Source: Flavobacteriales bacterium
GTDB lineage: Bacteria > Bacteroidota > Bacteroidia > Flavobacteriales_D > Sanyastnellaceae
Length of the DNA stretch: 64,000 nt
Reading direction: 5' to 3'
Assembly: GCA_019694805.1 (NCBI GenBank)
Contig: JAIBBG010000003.1
Location: forward strand, 155,129 to 219,128
The position numbers and the translations under genes are program-made. Each line of letters starts with the position of its first letter. Positions within the stretch are counted from its first letter, which is position 1. Below are positions 45,339 to 55,095 of this stretch, piece by piece. The notes under the pieces were generated by a model that did no database searches, was not told where the DNA came from, and saw nothing but the letters and a program-made list of their open reading frames with translations.

Positions 45339-46265
45339 TCAATCTTCCACGTAAATTTCGAAATCAGTAAGCTGCACAAATTGTTCAACGCGCTCATTGA
45401 TTTCATCACGTGTCAATTCAAGCAATCTATCTGGACCGAATTTTTCGCAGGTAAATGATGCCATTGCTGAACCAATAATCACAGCACGCTTCATGTTTTC
45501 AAATGAAATATTTTGTGATTGTGCGAGATATCCGATAAAGCCTCCGGCGAATGTATCTCCAGCTCCAGTTGGGTCTACGACTTCCTCAAGAGGTAGGGCT
45601 GGGGCGAAAAAGACATTGTGAGCATCAAAAAGCAGAGCGCCATGTTCTCCTTTTTTGATGATCAAGTATTTCGGGCCCATTTTGAGGATTTTGCGAGCGG
45701 CTTTAACAAGCGAATATTCATTGGCCAATTGACGCGCTTCTTCATCATTGATGGTGAGCACGTCAATCTTCGCGATGACTTTCATCAAATCCTCCAAAGC
45801 GACATTCATCCAGAAATTCATGGTATCGAGAACCACCAGTTTCGGACGAACAGGCAATTGCTCGATGACACGCATTTGCACAGCGGGAGCGAGGTTTCCG
45901 AGCATCAAAAAATCGCATTCTGTATAGGATTCCGGTACGATCGGATTGAAATCAGCCAACACATTCAGGTCTGTAACCAAAGTGTCACGGCTATTCAGGT
46001 CGTAATGGTATTTTCCTGACCAGAAGAAAGATTTCTCCCCCTTCTTGATTTGTAATCCTTCTTGATCGATGCCTCTTGAGGTCATGGTATCCAAAAATTC
46101 CTGTGGGAAGTCGTCACCGACAACAGAAATAAGGCCCGAGCTTTTCACGAAGTGAGAAGCAGAAAGGGTGATATAAGTTGCGGCACCGCCAATGACTTTT
46201 TCCCTGCGTGCAAAAGGGGTTTCGATGGAATCGAAGGCAACTGTGCCGACTGCGATAAGATTCAT
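45339..46265 (-). CDS. PfkB family sugar/nucleoside kinase
   Basis: 308 residues from the ATG at 46265 (MNLIAVGTVAFDSIETPFAR). The family has an N-terminal substrate loop (GGAATYITLSASHF) and the catalytic C-terminal motif DPTGAGDTFAGGFIG, with the Asp base. The substrate (adenosine, ribose, fructose or other) cannot be named from sequence. The converging M23 gene ends 6 bases away. A TATCTTTG element on the minus strand lies 20 bases upstream. Confidence 0.9.
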   Translation of the reverse strand: MNLIAVGTVAFDSIETPFARREKVIGGAATYITLSASHFVKSSGLISVVGDDFPQEFLDTMTSRGIDQEGLQIKKGEKSFFWSGKYHYDLNSRDTLVTDLNVLADFNPIVPESYTECDFLMLGNLAPAVQMRVIEQLPVRPKLVVLDTMNFWMNVALEDLMKVIAKIDVLTINDEEARQLANEYSLVKAARKILKMGPKYLIIKKGEHGALLFDAHNVFFAPALPLEEVVDPTGAGDTFAGGFIGYLAQSQNISFENMKRAVIIGSAMASFTCEKFGPDRLLELTRDEINERVEQFVQLTDFEIYVED

Positions 46266-46284
46266 GGGAGAAAAAAAATTTTTG

Positions 46285-46292
46285 CAAAGATA
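46285..46292 (-). promoter_or_regulatory. -7 type element before the PfkB kinase gene
   Basis: On the minus strand this reads TATCTTTG, fitting TAnnTTTG, 20 bases upstream of the start codon at 46265. No TTG at the expected distance. Confidence 0.42.
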
Positions 46293-46432
46293 TTGTCTGA
46301 AAGCGATGAGATCGTAATATTGCACCCCCTTTTGAAAAAAGGCCCTTTGATGTATCGGTGTTCTATCCCAAAAACAACGGGATGCTGAAGTTGAGATATT
46401 TGACTGAAGTTACCAAGTAAACTCACTCAAAT

Positions 46433-46506
46433 TCCTCAGTAGCTCAGCTGGTTAGAGCACATGACTGTTAATCATGGGGTCCCTGGTTCGAGCCCAGGCT
46501 GGGGAG
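46433..46506 (+). tRNA. tRNA-Asn (GTT)
   Basis: The cloverleaf closes well. The acceptor stem TCCTCAG (46433-46439) pairs with CTGGGGA (46499-46505). The D-arm is GCTC..GAGC. The anticodon stem CATGA/TCATG encloses loop CTGTTAA with anticodon GTT at 46467-46469. The T-arm CCTGG TTCGAGC CCAGG follows, with discriminator G and no encoded CCA. It is isolated, with no other tRNA nearby. Confidence 0.96.
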
Positions 46507-46508
46507 CT

Positions 46509-46536
46509 AAAGCCGTCACATTGTGACGGCTTTTTT
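46509..46536 (+). terminator. Terminator after tRNA-Asn
   Basis: A perfect 8-bp stem GCCGTCAC/GTGACGGC with loop ATT, extended by A-T pairs, then six Ts. It begins only a few bases after the tRNA. Confidence 0.9.
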
Positions 46537-46711
46537 CATATTCGCTGAGAAAGGGTCTATCAATTCACTCATTAAAAAGAATTCTGAGTCACTTATTGAC
46601 CATATAAAATACCCTCAAATTATCCTGAAAGAAAAGGACAGGAAGAGCTTGTAACTCGTCACAGCAAAGACCGGATGGGCACTATTTTCAATGAGATAAC
46701 CTTGGCAATGA

Positions 46712-47701
46712 TCAATTCACGATCTCTCCAAATGCTCCAATGAAATACATGAGGTCGGCAACGGTAACTATACCGTCGCCGGTGTTGTCTGCTGAACATG
46801 AACTCACACATCCATAATCATTCATGAGAATAAATAGGTCATCCACATTGATGATGCCATCGCTATTAAAATCAGTGGCTTCGAAACCTGTTGAAGGTAC
46901 ACTACTGCTGAAACTTCCTTCTTCGAGAATGATATAGCTATTGAGTGCCGAGTCAGAACCATCAGCGATGGCGAGTCGAATATGATAGGTTTCGCCTGGA
47001 ATGAGACCACTCAAACTAGCAGTGATGGGAGTTGTGTAGCCTGTGACATTCAAATTTGCCAAAGCGCCATTGTCCACATAATAATTTGAATTCAATTGAT
47101 CATTTACAGAACTGATCGTGATGGGCAGAGCAGGATCTGATCCAGGGATCACCGCAATATTTACAGCGTTATTTGTATAAGGCCCAGTAAGACCAGGTCC
47201 ACTGATGAAAAATGCAAACACATCATTGAATGATGTATTTACCCATGTGGGATATTCATTGGAAGCAAAAATGAAATCGAAGGCAATATTGTCACTGAGT
47301 GGTGTAAAGTCAAATTCAAGAGAAGCCCAATCGTATACTTCATTTACCCAAAAGGACTGACCAATAAGAGGCGGTACCGAATTGGCAACCGTTAGTAGAT
47401 CATCATCACAGCAAAGCCCACTCAAGCTTTCAGTATTGTATCCTAATGACAAGTCGGCTGCTCCGCCAGAAGATAACACAATGCCATTTGAAACTCCAAC
47501 ATTCGAAATTCCTTCAGCTGTGATCATCTGCTCAAGATTACCATATAAAGTAATGTTAGACACAGCGACCCCTTCACCAAGCAGAACGCCGTTTACGGCA
47601 TTGTCTATGTCATCTTGATTGGTGACAGGTGTATAATTGAAAAGTTGCGCATGAATAAATACGGGCAACATGGCAAAGGTGGCAAGTAAGAAATTTTTCA
47701 T
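46712..47701 (-). CDS. Choice-of-anchor L domain protein with dockerin-like EF-hand pair
   Basis: 329 residues from the ATG at 47701 (MKNFLLATFAMLPVFIHAQL), a signal peptide; the longer ORF to 47797 is not needed. The body matches the choice-of-anchor L pattern (ISNVGVSNGIVLSSGGAADL; SLEFDFTPLSDNIAFDFIFA; SNEYPTWVNTSFNDVFAFFI). The C-terminus has two Ca-binding loops of dockerin type I form (DFNSDGIINVDDLFILMNDY and DNTGDGIVTVADLMYFIGAF). No T9SS C-terminal domain is seen, so the export or attachment route is unclear. An upstream minus-strand TATATTCG lies 35 bases before the start. Confidence 0.85.
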   Translation of the reverse strand: MKNFLLATFAMLPVFIHAQLFNYTPVTNQDDIDNAVNGVLLGEGVAVSNITLYGNLEQMITAEGISNVGVSNGIVLSSGGAADLSLGYNTESLSGLCCDDDLLTVANSVPPLIGQSFWVNEVYDWASLEFDFTPLSDNIAFDFIFASNEYPTWVNTSFNDVFAFFISGPGLTGPYTNNAVNIAVIPGSDPALPITISSVNDQLNSNYYVDNGALANLNVTGYTTPITASLSGLIPGETYHIRLAIADGSDSALNSYIILEEGSFSSSVPSTGFEATDFNSDGIINVDDLFILMNDYGCVSSCSADNTGDGIVTVADLMYFIGAFGEIVN

Positions 47702-47878
47702 GATAAAATGGGTGTAAAATGGTATATGCTGAGAGCGAATATAGGAAAAAAACAAAATCTGGCATGAATGGGTGTCGCATGGCTCTAAGCGTTTCATTCA
47801 ACATGAAAGTTTCCTCATCTTTGCTTGTGCGAATGATCGGCAGAATAATATTCGTCGATAGCACACTTTTACTTTTTT

Positions 47879-50695
47879 ATGTCGCTGAATAGCTTATTGT
47901 TTCGATGTTGTTTTGTTGTGACCATCATACTTGAAGGATCAGCTCACACATGGTGTCAAAAGGATTCACTTTGGAATGTATGGAATACCCAACAAAATCC
48001 GGACACAACACGCCTCAATGCCTTAACAAAACTCATCGGAACCTATTACTGTCGTCAAGATCCTGATAGTGCTATACTGCTAGCCCAACTGCAAATCGAT
48101 CTGGCCACCAAGACGGGCAACAACATATCACTGGCGGAAGCGTGGAGCAATATTGGTGCTGCGCATGATACCAAAGGAGAACACCGAGAGTCTTTTGATA
48201 GTCAAGCGAAAGCTGTAGAATACCGGAAACACACCGATGACCGGATCAATCTTGCCCGCAACTATTCGAACATGGGCACTGCAGCAAGATACATGGGTCA
48301 ATTTGCTAAAGCACTTGAGTGTCATCAGCACGCATTCGACATCCATCAACAATTAGGCAATCGACAAGGACTTGCCGCCAGTTATTCGGCCATGGGCAAT
48401 GTTTATTTGGCTCAAGGATATCGATCCGCCAACGATGCGGCAAGGAATGAATCCAATCAGAAGGCATTGGAATATTTCACCAAAGCCTATGAGTTGGGAA
48501 AAGAACTTGGAGAGATGAAGCTCATGGCCATGGCACTCAACAACACGGCCTTGGTATACCACGAAATGGGCAGGATTCAAGATTCGAAAGTTACTCATGA
48601 GAAGGTGCTTGAAATGAGCATCAGCATGAAGAATGTGGCCTATCAATCGAATGCTTTGAACAACCTTGGTGTTTCATATGAAGCATTAGGCGATAGTGTT
48701 TCTTCATCCTTGGAACGTGACAGTTTATGGCAGCTTGCATTGAAGTACTATCTTGAATCCTATGATATCAGAAAGTCATTGGGGCAACTTGATTTGATGA
48801 CCAACTCCATGACCAATATCGCTTCACTTAAAAGGAGAATTGCATGGGATGGACCTGAATCATTGCGCAAAGTTAGACTGGCTGAAGCAGCTCAATGGGC
48901 TGAGGAGTGTTTTGCATTGACCAACGAAACAGAAAATTTATCAGAACGAAATCACGTGGCTTTAGCTCTTTCAGAAATTTATAAGGATCAAGGGAAATAC
49001 AAAGAAGCCTATGATGCCTATGAAATTTATGTGGCTACGAAGGACTCGATCAACAGTGAAGATCAACGGTCTGAACTGCTGCGCCAAGAGATGACTTATG
49101 ATTTTGAAAAGAAGGAATTGGAAAAATCCCGTCAATATGAACAGGAGTTGTTACAGCAACGCAACCAACGCAATATGTTATTTGCTGGAGGAGCGTTGTT
49201 GTTGCTGGTCATTATTTTTTTGGTGAACGGATTGCGTGTTCGAAGAAATGCCGCAAAAATTCTGGCCAATAAGAATGCACAAGTTGAAGCAGCCAGAGCT
49301 CAGGCGGAGCGCAGTGAACAAGCGAAACAAAGTTTTCTTGCGAATATGAGTCACGAAATACGCACTCCGATGAATGCCATTTCGGGATTGTCTCGTTTGT
49401 TATTGGATAAAAATCATGACGAACAAACGAAGGAATATTTGATCGCGATTCAACGTAGTAGTGAAAATCTTACCGTAGTACTTAACGATATTTTGGATCA
49501 AGCCAAAATAGATGCGGGTAAAATGGATATCCGCCCTGTCGTGATGGATTTGTATGAGGAGCTGAGGGTACTCATGCGTATTTGGTCTGCACGTGCACAG
49601 GAAAAGGGACTGGAAACATCTTTAGAAATGGATCAGAATTTACCGCCATTTGTCAAATTGGATCCTGCACGATTTTCTCAAATACTGAGTAATTTGTTGG
49701 GGAATGCGATCAAGTTTACGGAGGTAGGTAAGGTTTCTTTACTTGCTCGCATGGAATCTGATCAATTGATATTTGAAGTGGTGGACACAGGTTCAGGAAT
49801 ACCGGCTGCAGAACTTGATTTGATTTTTGAATCATTCAAGCAAAGCGAACAACCTCAAGCAAGGAGCAAAGGAGGAACCGGTTTGGGATTGAGTATTGCC
49901 AGACAGTTGGCGGGTTTGATGCAAGGCAAACTCGAAGCTAAAAGCGAAGAAGGTAAAGGATCGGTTTTTACCCTGAGTATACCATCAATCATTGCTTCTC
50001 GAACGGAGCTGAAGCAAGAAGTTTCATTTGAAGCGAATGAACATGTCATTCATGTGTTGGTAGCTGAAGACAACGATTACAACTATATCGTTACGCAAGA
50101 TACTTTGATCAAGTATTTTCCGAATGCGAATATCATTCGTGCTCATCATGGCCAAGAAGCAGTGAATGCTATTGAAGATGACGACTATGACCTCATATTT
50201 ATGGATGTTCACATGCCCGTAATGGATGGATACGCTGCAACCAAGAAAATCAGAAGTATCAATCCGGTGATACCTATTCTTGGTCTTACTGCAAGTGTTT
50301 TAAATTCTGATATCAGTAAATGTCAAGAAGCTGGCATGAACGGCTATATCCCCAAACCATTTTCTGAGAAAGAATTCATCAGTGCCATGTCATCAGTGTT
50401 GAATTTAAAGATCTATGAAGTTCAATCTGACCTTGATGAAGCCCATGAAAAAAAGTTGTTTCTCCAAATCATTCCATCAAAACTGGAGGCGCTTAAACGA
50501 GCTCTCGATGAGAGTGATTTAACTGCTATCTTTGAATTGGCTCATACTTTGAAGCCACAGTTGTTGAACAACAATTTACCCACACTTGCCGATTACTGCG
50601 AATTGATTCAATCCAAACAATCCAAGGATCCATTAGAAATAGCAAAGAAGTTGCATCAAGGTCTGGCTGTTGCGTTAGAACATAGAATGAAATGA
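47879..50695 (+). CDS. Hybrid histidine kinase with TPR sensor, receiver and Hpt-like domain
   Basis: 938 residues. A signal-like N-terminus leads into about eight TPR units (RESFDSQAKAVEYRKHTDD, YMGQFAKALECHQHAFDI), a sensor likely in the periplasm. A membrane helix lies at about 435-455 (MLFAGGALLLLVIIFLVNGL), then a coiled coil. The HisKA H-box is NMSHEIRTPMNA, with phospho-accepting His492. The ATPase has ILSNLLGNAIKFTEVG, VVDTGSGIP and GGTGLGLSIA. The receiver carries DLIFMDVHMPVMDG with Asp776. A degenerate Hpt-like C-terminus has AHTLKP (His889). It is coupled to a LytTR regulator, its likely output, by ATGA overlap. Confidence 0.93.
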   Translation: MSLNSLLFRCCFVVTIILEGSAHTWCQKDSLWNVWNTQQNPDTTRLNALTKLIGTYYCRQDPDSAILLAQLQIDLATKTGNNISLAEAWSNIGAAHDTKGEHRESFDSQAKAVEYRKHTDDRINLARNYSNMGTAARYMGQFAKALECHQHAFDIHQQLGNRQGLAASYSAMGNVYLAQGYRSANDAARNESNQKALEYFTKAYELGKELGEMKLMAMALNNTALVYHEMGRIQDSKVTHEKVLEMSISMKNVAYQSNALNNLGVSYEALGDSVSSSLERDSLWQLALKYYLESYDIRKSLGQLDLMTNSMTNIASLKRRIAWDGPESLRKVRLAEAAQWAEECFALTNETENLSERNHVALALSEIYKDQGKYKEAYDAYEIYVATKDSINSEDQRSELLRQEMTYDFEKKELEKSRQYEQELLQQRNQRNMLFAGGALLLLVIIFLVNGLRVRRNAAKILANKNAQVEAARAQAERSEQAKQSFLANMSHEIRTPMNAISGLSRLLLDKNHDEQTKEYLIAIQRSSENLTVVLNDILDQAKIDAGKMDIRPVVMDLYEELRVLMRIWSARAQEKGLETSLEMDQNLPPFVKLDPARFSQILSNLLGNAIKFTEVGKVSLLARMESDQLIFEVVDTGSGIPAAELDLIFESFKQSEQPQARSKGGTGLGLSIARQLAGLMQGKLEAKSEEGKGSVFTLSIPSIIASRTELKQEVSFEANEHVIHVLVAEDNDYNYIVTQDTLIKYFPNANIIRAHHGQEAVNAIEDDDYDLIFMDVHMPVMDGYAATKKIRSINPVIPILGLTASVLNSDISKCQEAGMNGYIPKPFSEKEFISAMSSVLNLKIYEVQSDLDEAHEKKLFLQIIPSKLEALKRALDESDLTAIFELAHTLKPQLLNNNLPTLADYCELIQSKQSKDPLEIAKKLHQGLAVALEHRMK

Positions 50696-51432
50696 CGATC
50701 AGAACCATCATAGTAGACGACGACAGTTATGCCATTGAATCACTCAAGTATGTGATGAAACAAATACCCGAATTGGAAATCATCGGGGTATTTACGAATC
50801 CAAAAGAGTCCATTGCATTTATTCAACAGGAAAAACCTGACTTGATGTTTTTGGATATCCGCATGCCTGAAATGTCGGGCTTTGAGCTACTTGATCAGAT
50901 TGAGAGTGACTCGATGGAAGTGATATTCGTAACGGGTCATAATCAATATGCGATCAATGCTTTAAGATACAGTGCACTGGATTATCTTCTCAAGCCGGTC
51001 ACTCTTCATGATCTTTCAGCCAGCGTTTTGCGATATCATCAGCGCAATGAACGAATCATGATTCAATCGAGACTTCTCAATCTGAAGAAGAATTTATCTG
51101 TGAAAGAAGAAGATTTTGATTTGGTATTGCTCACCAAATCTGAGGGCGAAAAAAAGTTTAGGGCAGCCGATATCATCAGGTGTGAAGCCGACTCTAATTA
51201 TACTGTCATTTATGCAACGACAGAACGAAAGTTCACTGCTTCGAAAACATTGGGTGATCTTGAGAACATGTTAGCTTCTAATCAATTCGTGCGGATTCAT
51301 AAATCACACTTGATCAATAAGAGATTTATCAAATCACTCAATCGCAATCTGGAAATGACACTCTCCGATGAGACTGTATTGCCGGTTTCGAAAAGGCGCA
51401 TACAAGAGGTCAGAAAATTTCTTACTGCATGA
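50692..51432 (+). CDS. LytTR-type response regulator
   Basis: 246 residues. An N-terminal receiver has Asp-rich TIIVDDDSYAIESL and the phospho-acceptor Asp55 in LMFLDIRMPEMSG. The C-terminal LytTR DNA-binding domain has IIRCEADSNYTVIYATTERK, FTASKTLGDLENML, FVRIHKSHLINKRFIKSLNR and LPVSKRRIQEVRKFL. It starts inside the stop of the hybrid kinase (ATGA), so the two genes are a two-component pair. LytTR regulators often control surface and secretion genes. The downstream fibre gene at 51559 is a candidate target (inference). Confidence 0.95.
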   Translation: MTIRTIIVDDDSYAIESLKYVMKQIPELEIIGVFTNPKESIAFIQQEKPDLMFLDIRMPEMSGFELLDQIESDSMEVIFVTGHNQYAINALRYSALDYLLKPVTLHDLSASVLRYHQRNERIMIQSRLLNLKKNLSVKEEDFDLVLLTKSEGEKKFRAADIIRCEADSNYTVIYATTERKFTASKTLGDLENMLASNQFVRIHKSHLINKRFIKSLNRNLEMTLSDETVLPVSKRRIQEVRKFLTA

Positions 51433-51558
51433 TGAAGAATTCATATCATATGATCCATCAAGAGGTAACATCACTCAAAATGTGATACCAGACTCAAAAT
51501 TGTTAGCAGCTTAAAACGTGTTAGATTCTTTTTGCGCCAAGAAAGAAGAATTCCTAAC

Positions 51559-54500
51559 ATGAAAAAACTAATCTTTATCCTTCTCTTGTCCATTGCCAGC
51601 GTGCAATTCTGGGCACAAGTACCACAACAGTTCAGTTATCAGGCAGTTGTTAGAGGCGGCACGGGTAATATACTTCCCAATCAGAATGTCGCCTTTCGTT
51701 TCAGCATTCTACAAGGAGCTGAAAACGGTTCATCTGTATATACCGAAACGCAATCACTAACGACGAATACATTTGGTTTGGTGAATACCTCTGTTGGCAT
51801 GGGTGAAGTACAGAGTGGAAGTTTTGCGGGCATTGATTGGAGTACCGGCATTTATTTCTTGAAAGTAGAATTGGATGTGAATGGTGCGAGTGATTTTGTA
51901 GAAATGGGTTCAAGTCAATTGTTGAGTGTTCCATACGCATTGCATTCAGGCAGCAGTATTGCCGGGCCTCAGGGTCCACAAGGACCCGCTGGTCCAACGG
52001 GAGCAGCGGGCCCTCAAGGCCCTCAGGGTCCACAAGGTCTTCAAGGAGCAGATGGTCAGGATGGCGCCGGTGTTACGATAGTAGGAAGTGTTGTGAATGA
52101 ATCAGCGCTCAATGCGAATTATCAGGGAGCCATTGGCGATATGTATTTGGCGCAGGACAATGGACAAGGTTATGTGTGGGACGGAAATGCATGGATAAAT
52201 GTTGGACAGATACAAGGCCCGCAGGGACCACAGGGAATTCAAGGCCCACAAGGTCCACAAGGTGCGACAGGAGCAATGGGCCCGCAAGGTCCTCAAGGGC
52301 CAGCAGGTCTGGATGGTGCGGTTGGAGCCACAGGCCCACAAGGCGCTACAGGTGCTACAGGTCCTCAGGGTCCGGCGGGCGCAACGGGTCCACAAGGTGA
52401 ACAAGGCCCTCAAGGTCTACAAGGCCCGGCCGGTCCACAAGGTCCGCAAGGCCCTGCTGGCGAAGATGGAACGGGTGTGACCATTGTAGGAAGTGTTGCC
52501 AACGAAGCAGCATTGGAAACAAGTTATTTAGGAAATGTTGGAGACATGTTCATCACACAGAACAATGGACAAGGTTATGTATGGGATGGAAGTGGTTGGG
52601 TCAATGTTGGACAAATTCAAGGACCTGAAGGGCCACAAGGCCCAATGGGAGCAACTGGACCGCAAGGCCCTGCAGGCCCTACAGGATCCACGGGCGCTAC
52701 CGGACCACAGGGCCCTGCCGGCCCAATGGGTGCAACGGGTCCAGCCGGTGCGAATGGTGTTGATGGAACAGATGGTTCAACATGGTACTCTGGTTCAGGT
52801 GCGCCAATCGCAGGAACTGGCGTGAATGGCGACTACTATCTCAATACCACTACAGGGGATATCTATCTCAAGTCATCGGGTTCGTGGTCTGTGAATGGAA
52901 ATATTCAGGGCCCGGTTGGTGCAACAGGAGCAACTGGAGCACAAGGTCCTATAGGTCTTACAGGTCCTACCGGTGCGCAGGGTCCACAGGGTCCACAAGG
53001 TACTCCGGGCTCGGCAAATGCTTGGGCATTGGCTGGTTCTGCGGGAACAAATTCATCTACCCATTTTGTGGGTACAACCGATAATCAGGATTTGGTTTTT
53101 AAACGCAACAATGTGAAGGCCGGGCAAATCGGTCAAGCGAATATTGCTTTTGGTCAAGGCTCGATGAGCGCTGCTAATACTGGTACTGGTAACGCGGCAT
53201 TTGGTATAAACGCTCTGAGCGCAAACACAACGGGAAACAACAACGTTGCTGTTGGTAACAATGCCATGCAAAACAACACAACTGGTGTCAACAACGTAGG
53301 TGTTGGTATGAATGCGGTGATGACCAATACCACCGGATCGTACCTTACAGGTGTTGGATCTGAAGCATTAAGTGCGAATACCTCTGGTGCGCAAAACACT
53401 GCGTTGGGTTCATTCTCTCTGAAAACGAACACAAGTGGCAACTTCAACACTGCTCTCGGAGCGCTTACCTTGGCTTGGAATACAACAGGAAGCAATAACA
53501 CTGCAGTTGGTTCAGAAGCCCTCAACGACAATTCCACCGGTACACACAATACGGGTGTTGGGGCAGCATCACTTACTTCAAACCAAACAGGAACATTTAA
53601 TACAGGAGTCGGTTATGGTACCTTAATGTCAACGAACGCAGCTGATGAAAACACTGCAATTGGAACCTTATCGATGAGTGCACTTACAACTGGTGAAAGG
53701 AATAGTGGATTGGGTGTTGGCACATTGTCATCGAATACAACAGGCGCAGACAATGTAGCAGTAGGTTATCATGCTCTCAATAAGTCTTTAGTAGATGGAA
53801 ACACAGCTGTGGGTTTTAATGCTTTGAAAGAAAACACCACAGGAGGTTACAACACCTCTATGGGTTGGGGTGCCCTTTCAAGCAACGTAGGAGGTGAGAT
53901 CAATACTACAATTGGTGCTGGTGCATTTTTCAGCAATTCAACTGGAAGTGGAAACGTGGGACTTGGCGGTTCAGTTGGATATTTCAATACAACAGGTAAT
54001 TACAACGTTGCCATTGGTAGCTCAGCCATGTACAACGCTATTGATGCCAGCGACAACGTAGCCATTGGATTCGGTTCGATGTATAATACAACCACAAGTG
54101 GTCAAACGGCGGTTGGCACAAATTCACTTCAAGACAATACAAGTGGAGAGCTAAATACGGCCATAGGATATTTTGCTTTGAGGCACAATACGATTGGTAA
54201 TGGTAGCACGGCATTAGGATCGTTTGCACTTAACAATAATGAAACAGGTTTTGCCAACACGGCAATCGGTAATGATGCTTTAGCTTATAATATTTCCGGA
54301 TATGACAATACTGCCGTAGGTGAATCAGCATTAGAAACAAATACGAATGGACAGTGGAATACAGCTATTGGCCATGGCGCCTTAAAGTATGCTTTAGGCA
54401 GTGATAACACCGCACTTGGAGATGTTGCTGGCGAAGGGTCATTGTCAACACCGGTAACCTTAACCAGATGCACTGTTATTGGTTCGACTTCGAATCTAAC

Positions 54501-55089
54501 TACCAATAGAACAAACGTAACCATGTTGGGTGCATATATTCAAAATGCCCAATGCACGGGTGATAACCAGGTTCTATTGGGAAATACAGCGGTATCACAA
54601 ATACGCGCGCAAACAACATCGATTACATCATATTCTGATGGTCGTTATAAGAAGAACATTGAAAACAATATCTCTGGTCTCGAATTCATCACAAGATTGA
54701 ATCCTGTGAGTTACAATGTGGATCCGGAGGAGCTTCATCGTATTTGGGGCACACCCGATTCGATCGTGAAGAAAATGGATCATAGCCAAGTGAAAACAGT
54801 TCGATACTCTGGATTCATTGCTCAGGAAGTTGAACAGGCGATGAAAGAAAGCGGATATGAATTCACAGGTATTGATATTCCTAAAAATGATCAGGAGGTC
54901 TATGCATTGAGATACACTGAATTCATCATGCCTATGGTTAAAGCTATTCAAGAACAGCAGATCATCATTGAGGAACAAAAGACCAAGTTGGCAAGCATGA
55001 ATGCGGAGCAAGCGGACATGAACTCCAAAATTGAAGAACTCGAAAAACTCATTTTGGAAATGAGTTCAAGACTTGAATCCAATAAATAA
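51559..55089 (+). CDS. Collagen-like and head-repeat fibre protein with S74 intramolecular chaperone
   Basis: 1176 residues from the ATG at 51559 (MKKLIFILLLSIASVQFWAQ), a signal peptide. Residues about 22-130 are a Bacteroidota N-terminal domain (PQQFSYQAVVRGGTGNILPN). Residues about 135-487 hold four collagen-like blocks of Gly-Pro-Gln/Thr repeats, broken by three globular inserts (GVTIVGS.., ..NGQGYVWDG..WVNVGQIQGP). Residues about 540-1000 are about 19 repeats of roughly 22 residues (NTTGxxNTAVGxxAL type), a beta-helical head-like fibre. Residues about 1020-1150 are the S74-type chaperone (SYSDGRYKKNIENNISGLEF, with Ser1026 as likely cleavage residue), followed by a coiled coil. A trimeric surface fibre is likely. 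No T9SS C-terminal signal is seen. Confidence 0.88.
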   Translation: MKKLIFILLLSIASVQFWAQVPQQFSYQAVVRGGTGNILPNQNVAFRFSILQGAENGSSVYTETQSLTTNTFGLVNTSVGMGEVQSGSFAGIDWSTGIYFLKVELDVNGASDFVEMGSSQLLSVPYALHSGSSIAGPQGPQGPAGPTGAAGPQGPQGPQGLQGADGQDGAGVTIVGSVVNESALNANYQGAIGDMYLAQDNGQGYVWDGNAWINVGQIQGPQGPQGIQGPQGPQGATGAMGPQGPQGPAGLDGAVGATGPQGATGATGPQGPAGATGPQGEQGPQGLQGPAGPQGPQGPAGEDGTGVTIVGSVANEAALETSYLGNVGDMFITQNNGQGYVWDGSGWVNVGQIQGPEGPQGPMGATGPQGPAGPTGSTGATGPQGPAGPMGATGPAGANGVDGTDGSTWYSGSGAPIAGTGVNGDYYLNTTTGDIYLKSSGSWSVNGNIQGPVGATGATGAQGPIGLTGPTGAQGPQGPQGTPGSANAWALAGSAGTNSSTHFVGTTDNQDLVFKRNNVKAGQIGQANIAFGQGSMSAANTGTGNAAFGINALSANTTGNNNVAVGNNAMQNNTTGVNNVGVGMNAVMTNTTGSYLTGVGSEALSANTSGAQNTALGSFSLKTNTSGNFNTALGALTLAWNTTGSNNTAVGSEALNDNSTGTHNTGVGAASLTSNQTGTFNTGVGYGTLMSTNAADENTAIGTLSMSALTTGERNSGLGVGTLSSNTTGADNVAVGYHALNKSLVDGNTAVGFNALKENTTGGYNTSMGWGALSSNVGGEINTTIGAGAFFSNSTGSGNVGLGGSVGYFNTTGNYNVAIGSSAMYNAIDASDNVAIGFGSMYNTTTSGQTAVGTNSLQDNTSGELNTAIGYFALRHNTIGNGSTALGSFALNNNETGFANTAIGNDALAYNISGYDNTAVGESALETNTNGQWNTAIGHGALKYALGSDNTALGDVAGEGSLSTPVTLTRCTVIGSTSNLTTNRTNVTMLGAYIQNAQCTGDNQVLLGNTAVSQIRAQTTSITSYSDGRYKKNIENNISGLEFITRLNPVSYNVDPEELHRIWGTPDSIVKKMDHSQVKTVRYSGFIAQEVEQAMKESGYEFTGIDIPKNDQEVYALRYTEFIMPMVKAIQEQQIIIEEQKTKLASMNAEQADMNSKIEELEKLILEMSSRLESNK
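51961..53020 (+). repeat. Four collagen-like Gly-X-Y blocks in the fibre gene
   Basis: Translated repeats of the form GPQGPQGP, GATGATGP and GAxGPxG occur around 51961-52065, 52219-52470, 52620-52770 and 52905-53020. They are separated by inserts coding GVTIVGS..WDG.. at about 52066 and 52470, and GSTWYSGSG at about 52780. Confidence 0.9.
53160..54440 (+). repeat. About 19 head-like ~22-aa repeats in the fibre gene
   Basis: Units such as NTTGNNNVAVGNNAMQ, NTSGNFNTALGALTLA, NSTGTHNTGVGAASLT and NISGYDNTAVGESALE repeat every 21-24 residues. The repeats share the Asn-Thr/Ser-Thr-Gly turn and a GxxAL end. The codon sequences differ, so this is an old amplification rather than a recent DNA repeat. 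Confidence 0.9.
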
Positions 55090-55095
55090 TCGGCC

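Noticed and set aside
46537..46711. A hidden gene between the tRNA-Asn terminator and the choice-of-anchor L gene
   Set aside because: No frame of reasonable length, no start and no motif in these 175 bases.
53154..53549. A 131-residue frame antisense to the head repeats
   Set aside because: Shadow frame of the repetitive fibre gene; composition follows the repeat on the other strand and there is no start context.
51961..54440. The repetitive region as a possible CRISPR array or DNA tandem repeat
   Set aside because: The periodicity is at protein level (Gly-X-Y and ~22-aa head repeats), inside one long frame, without conserved DNA direct repeats and spacers.
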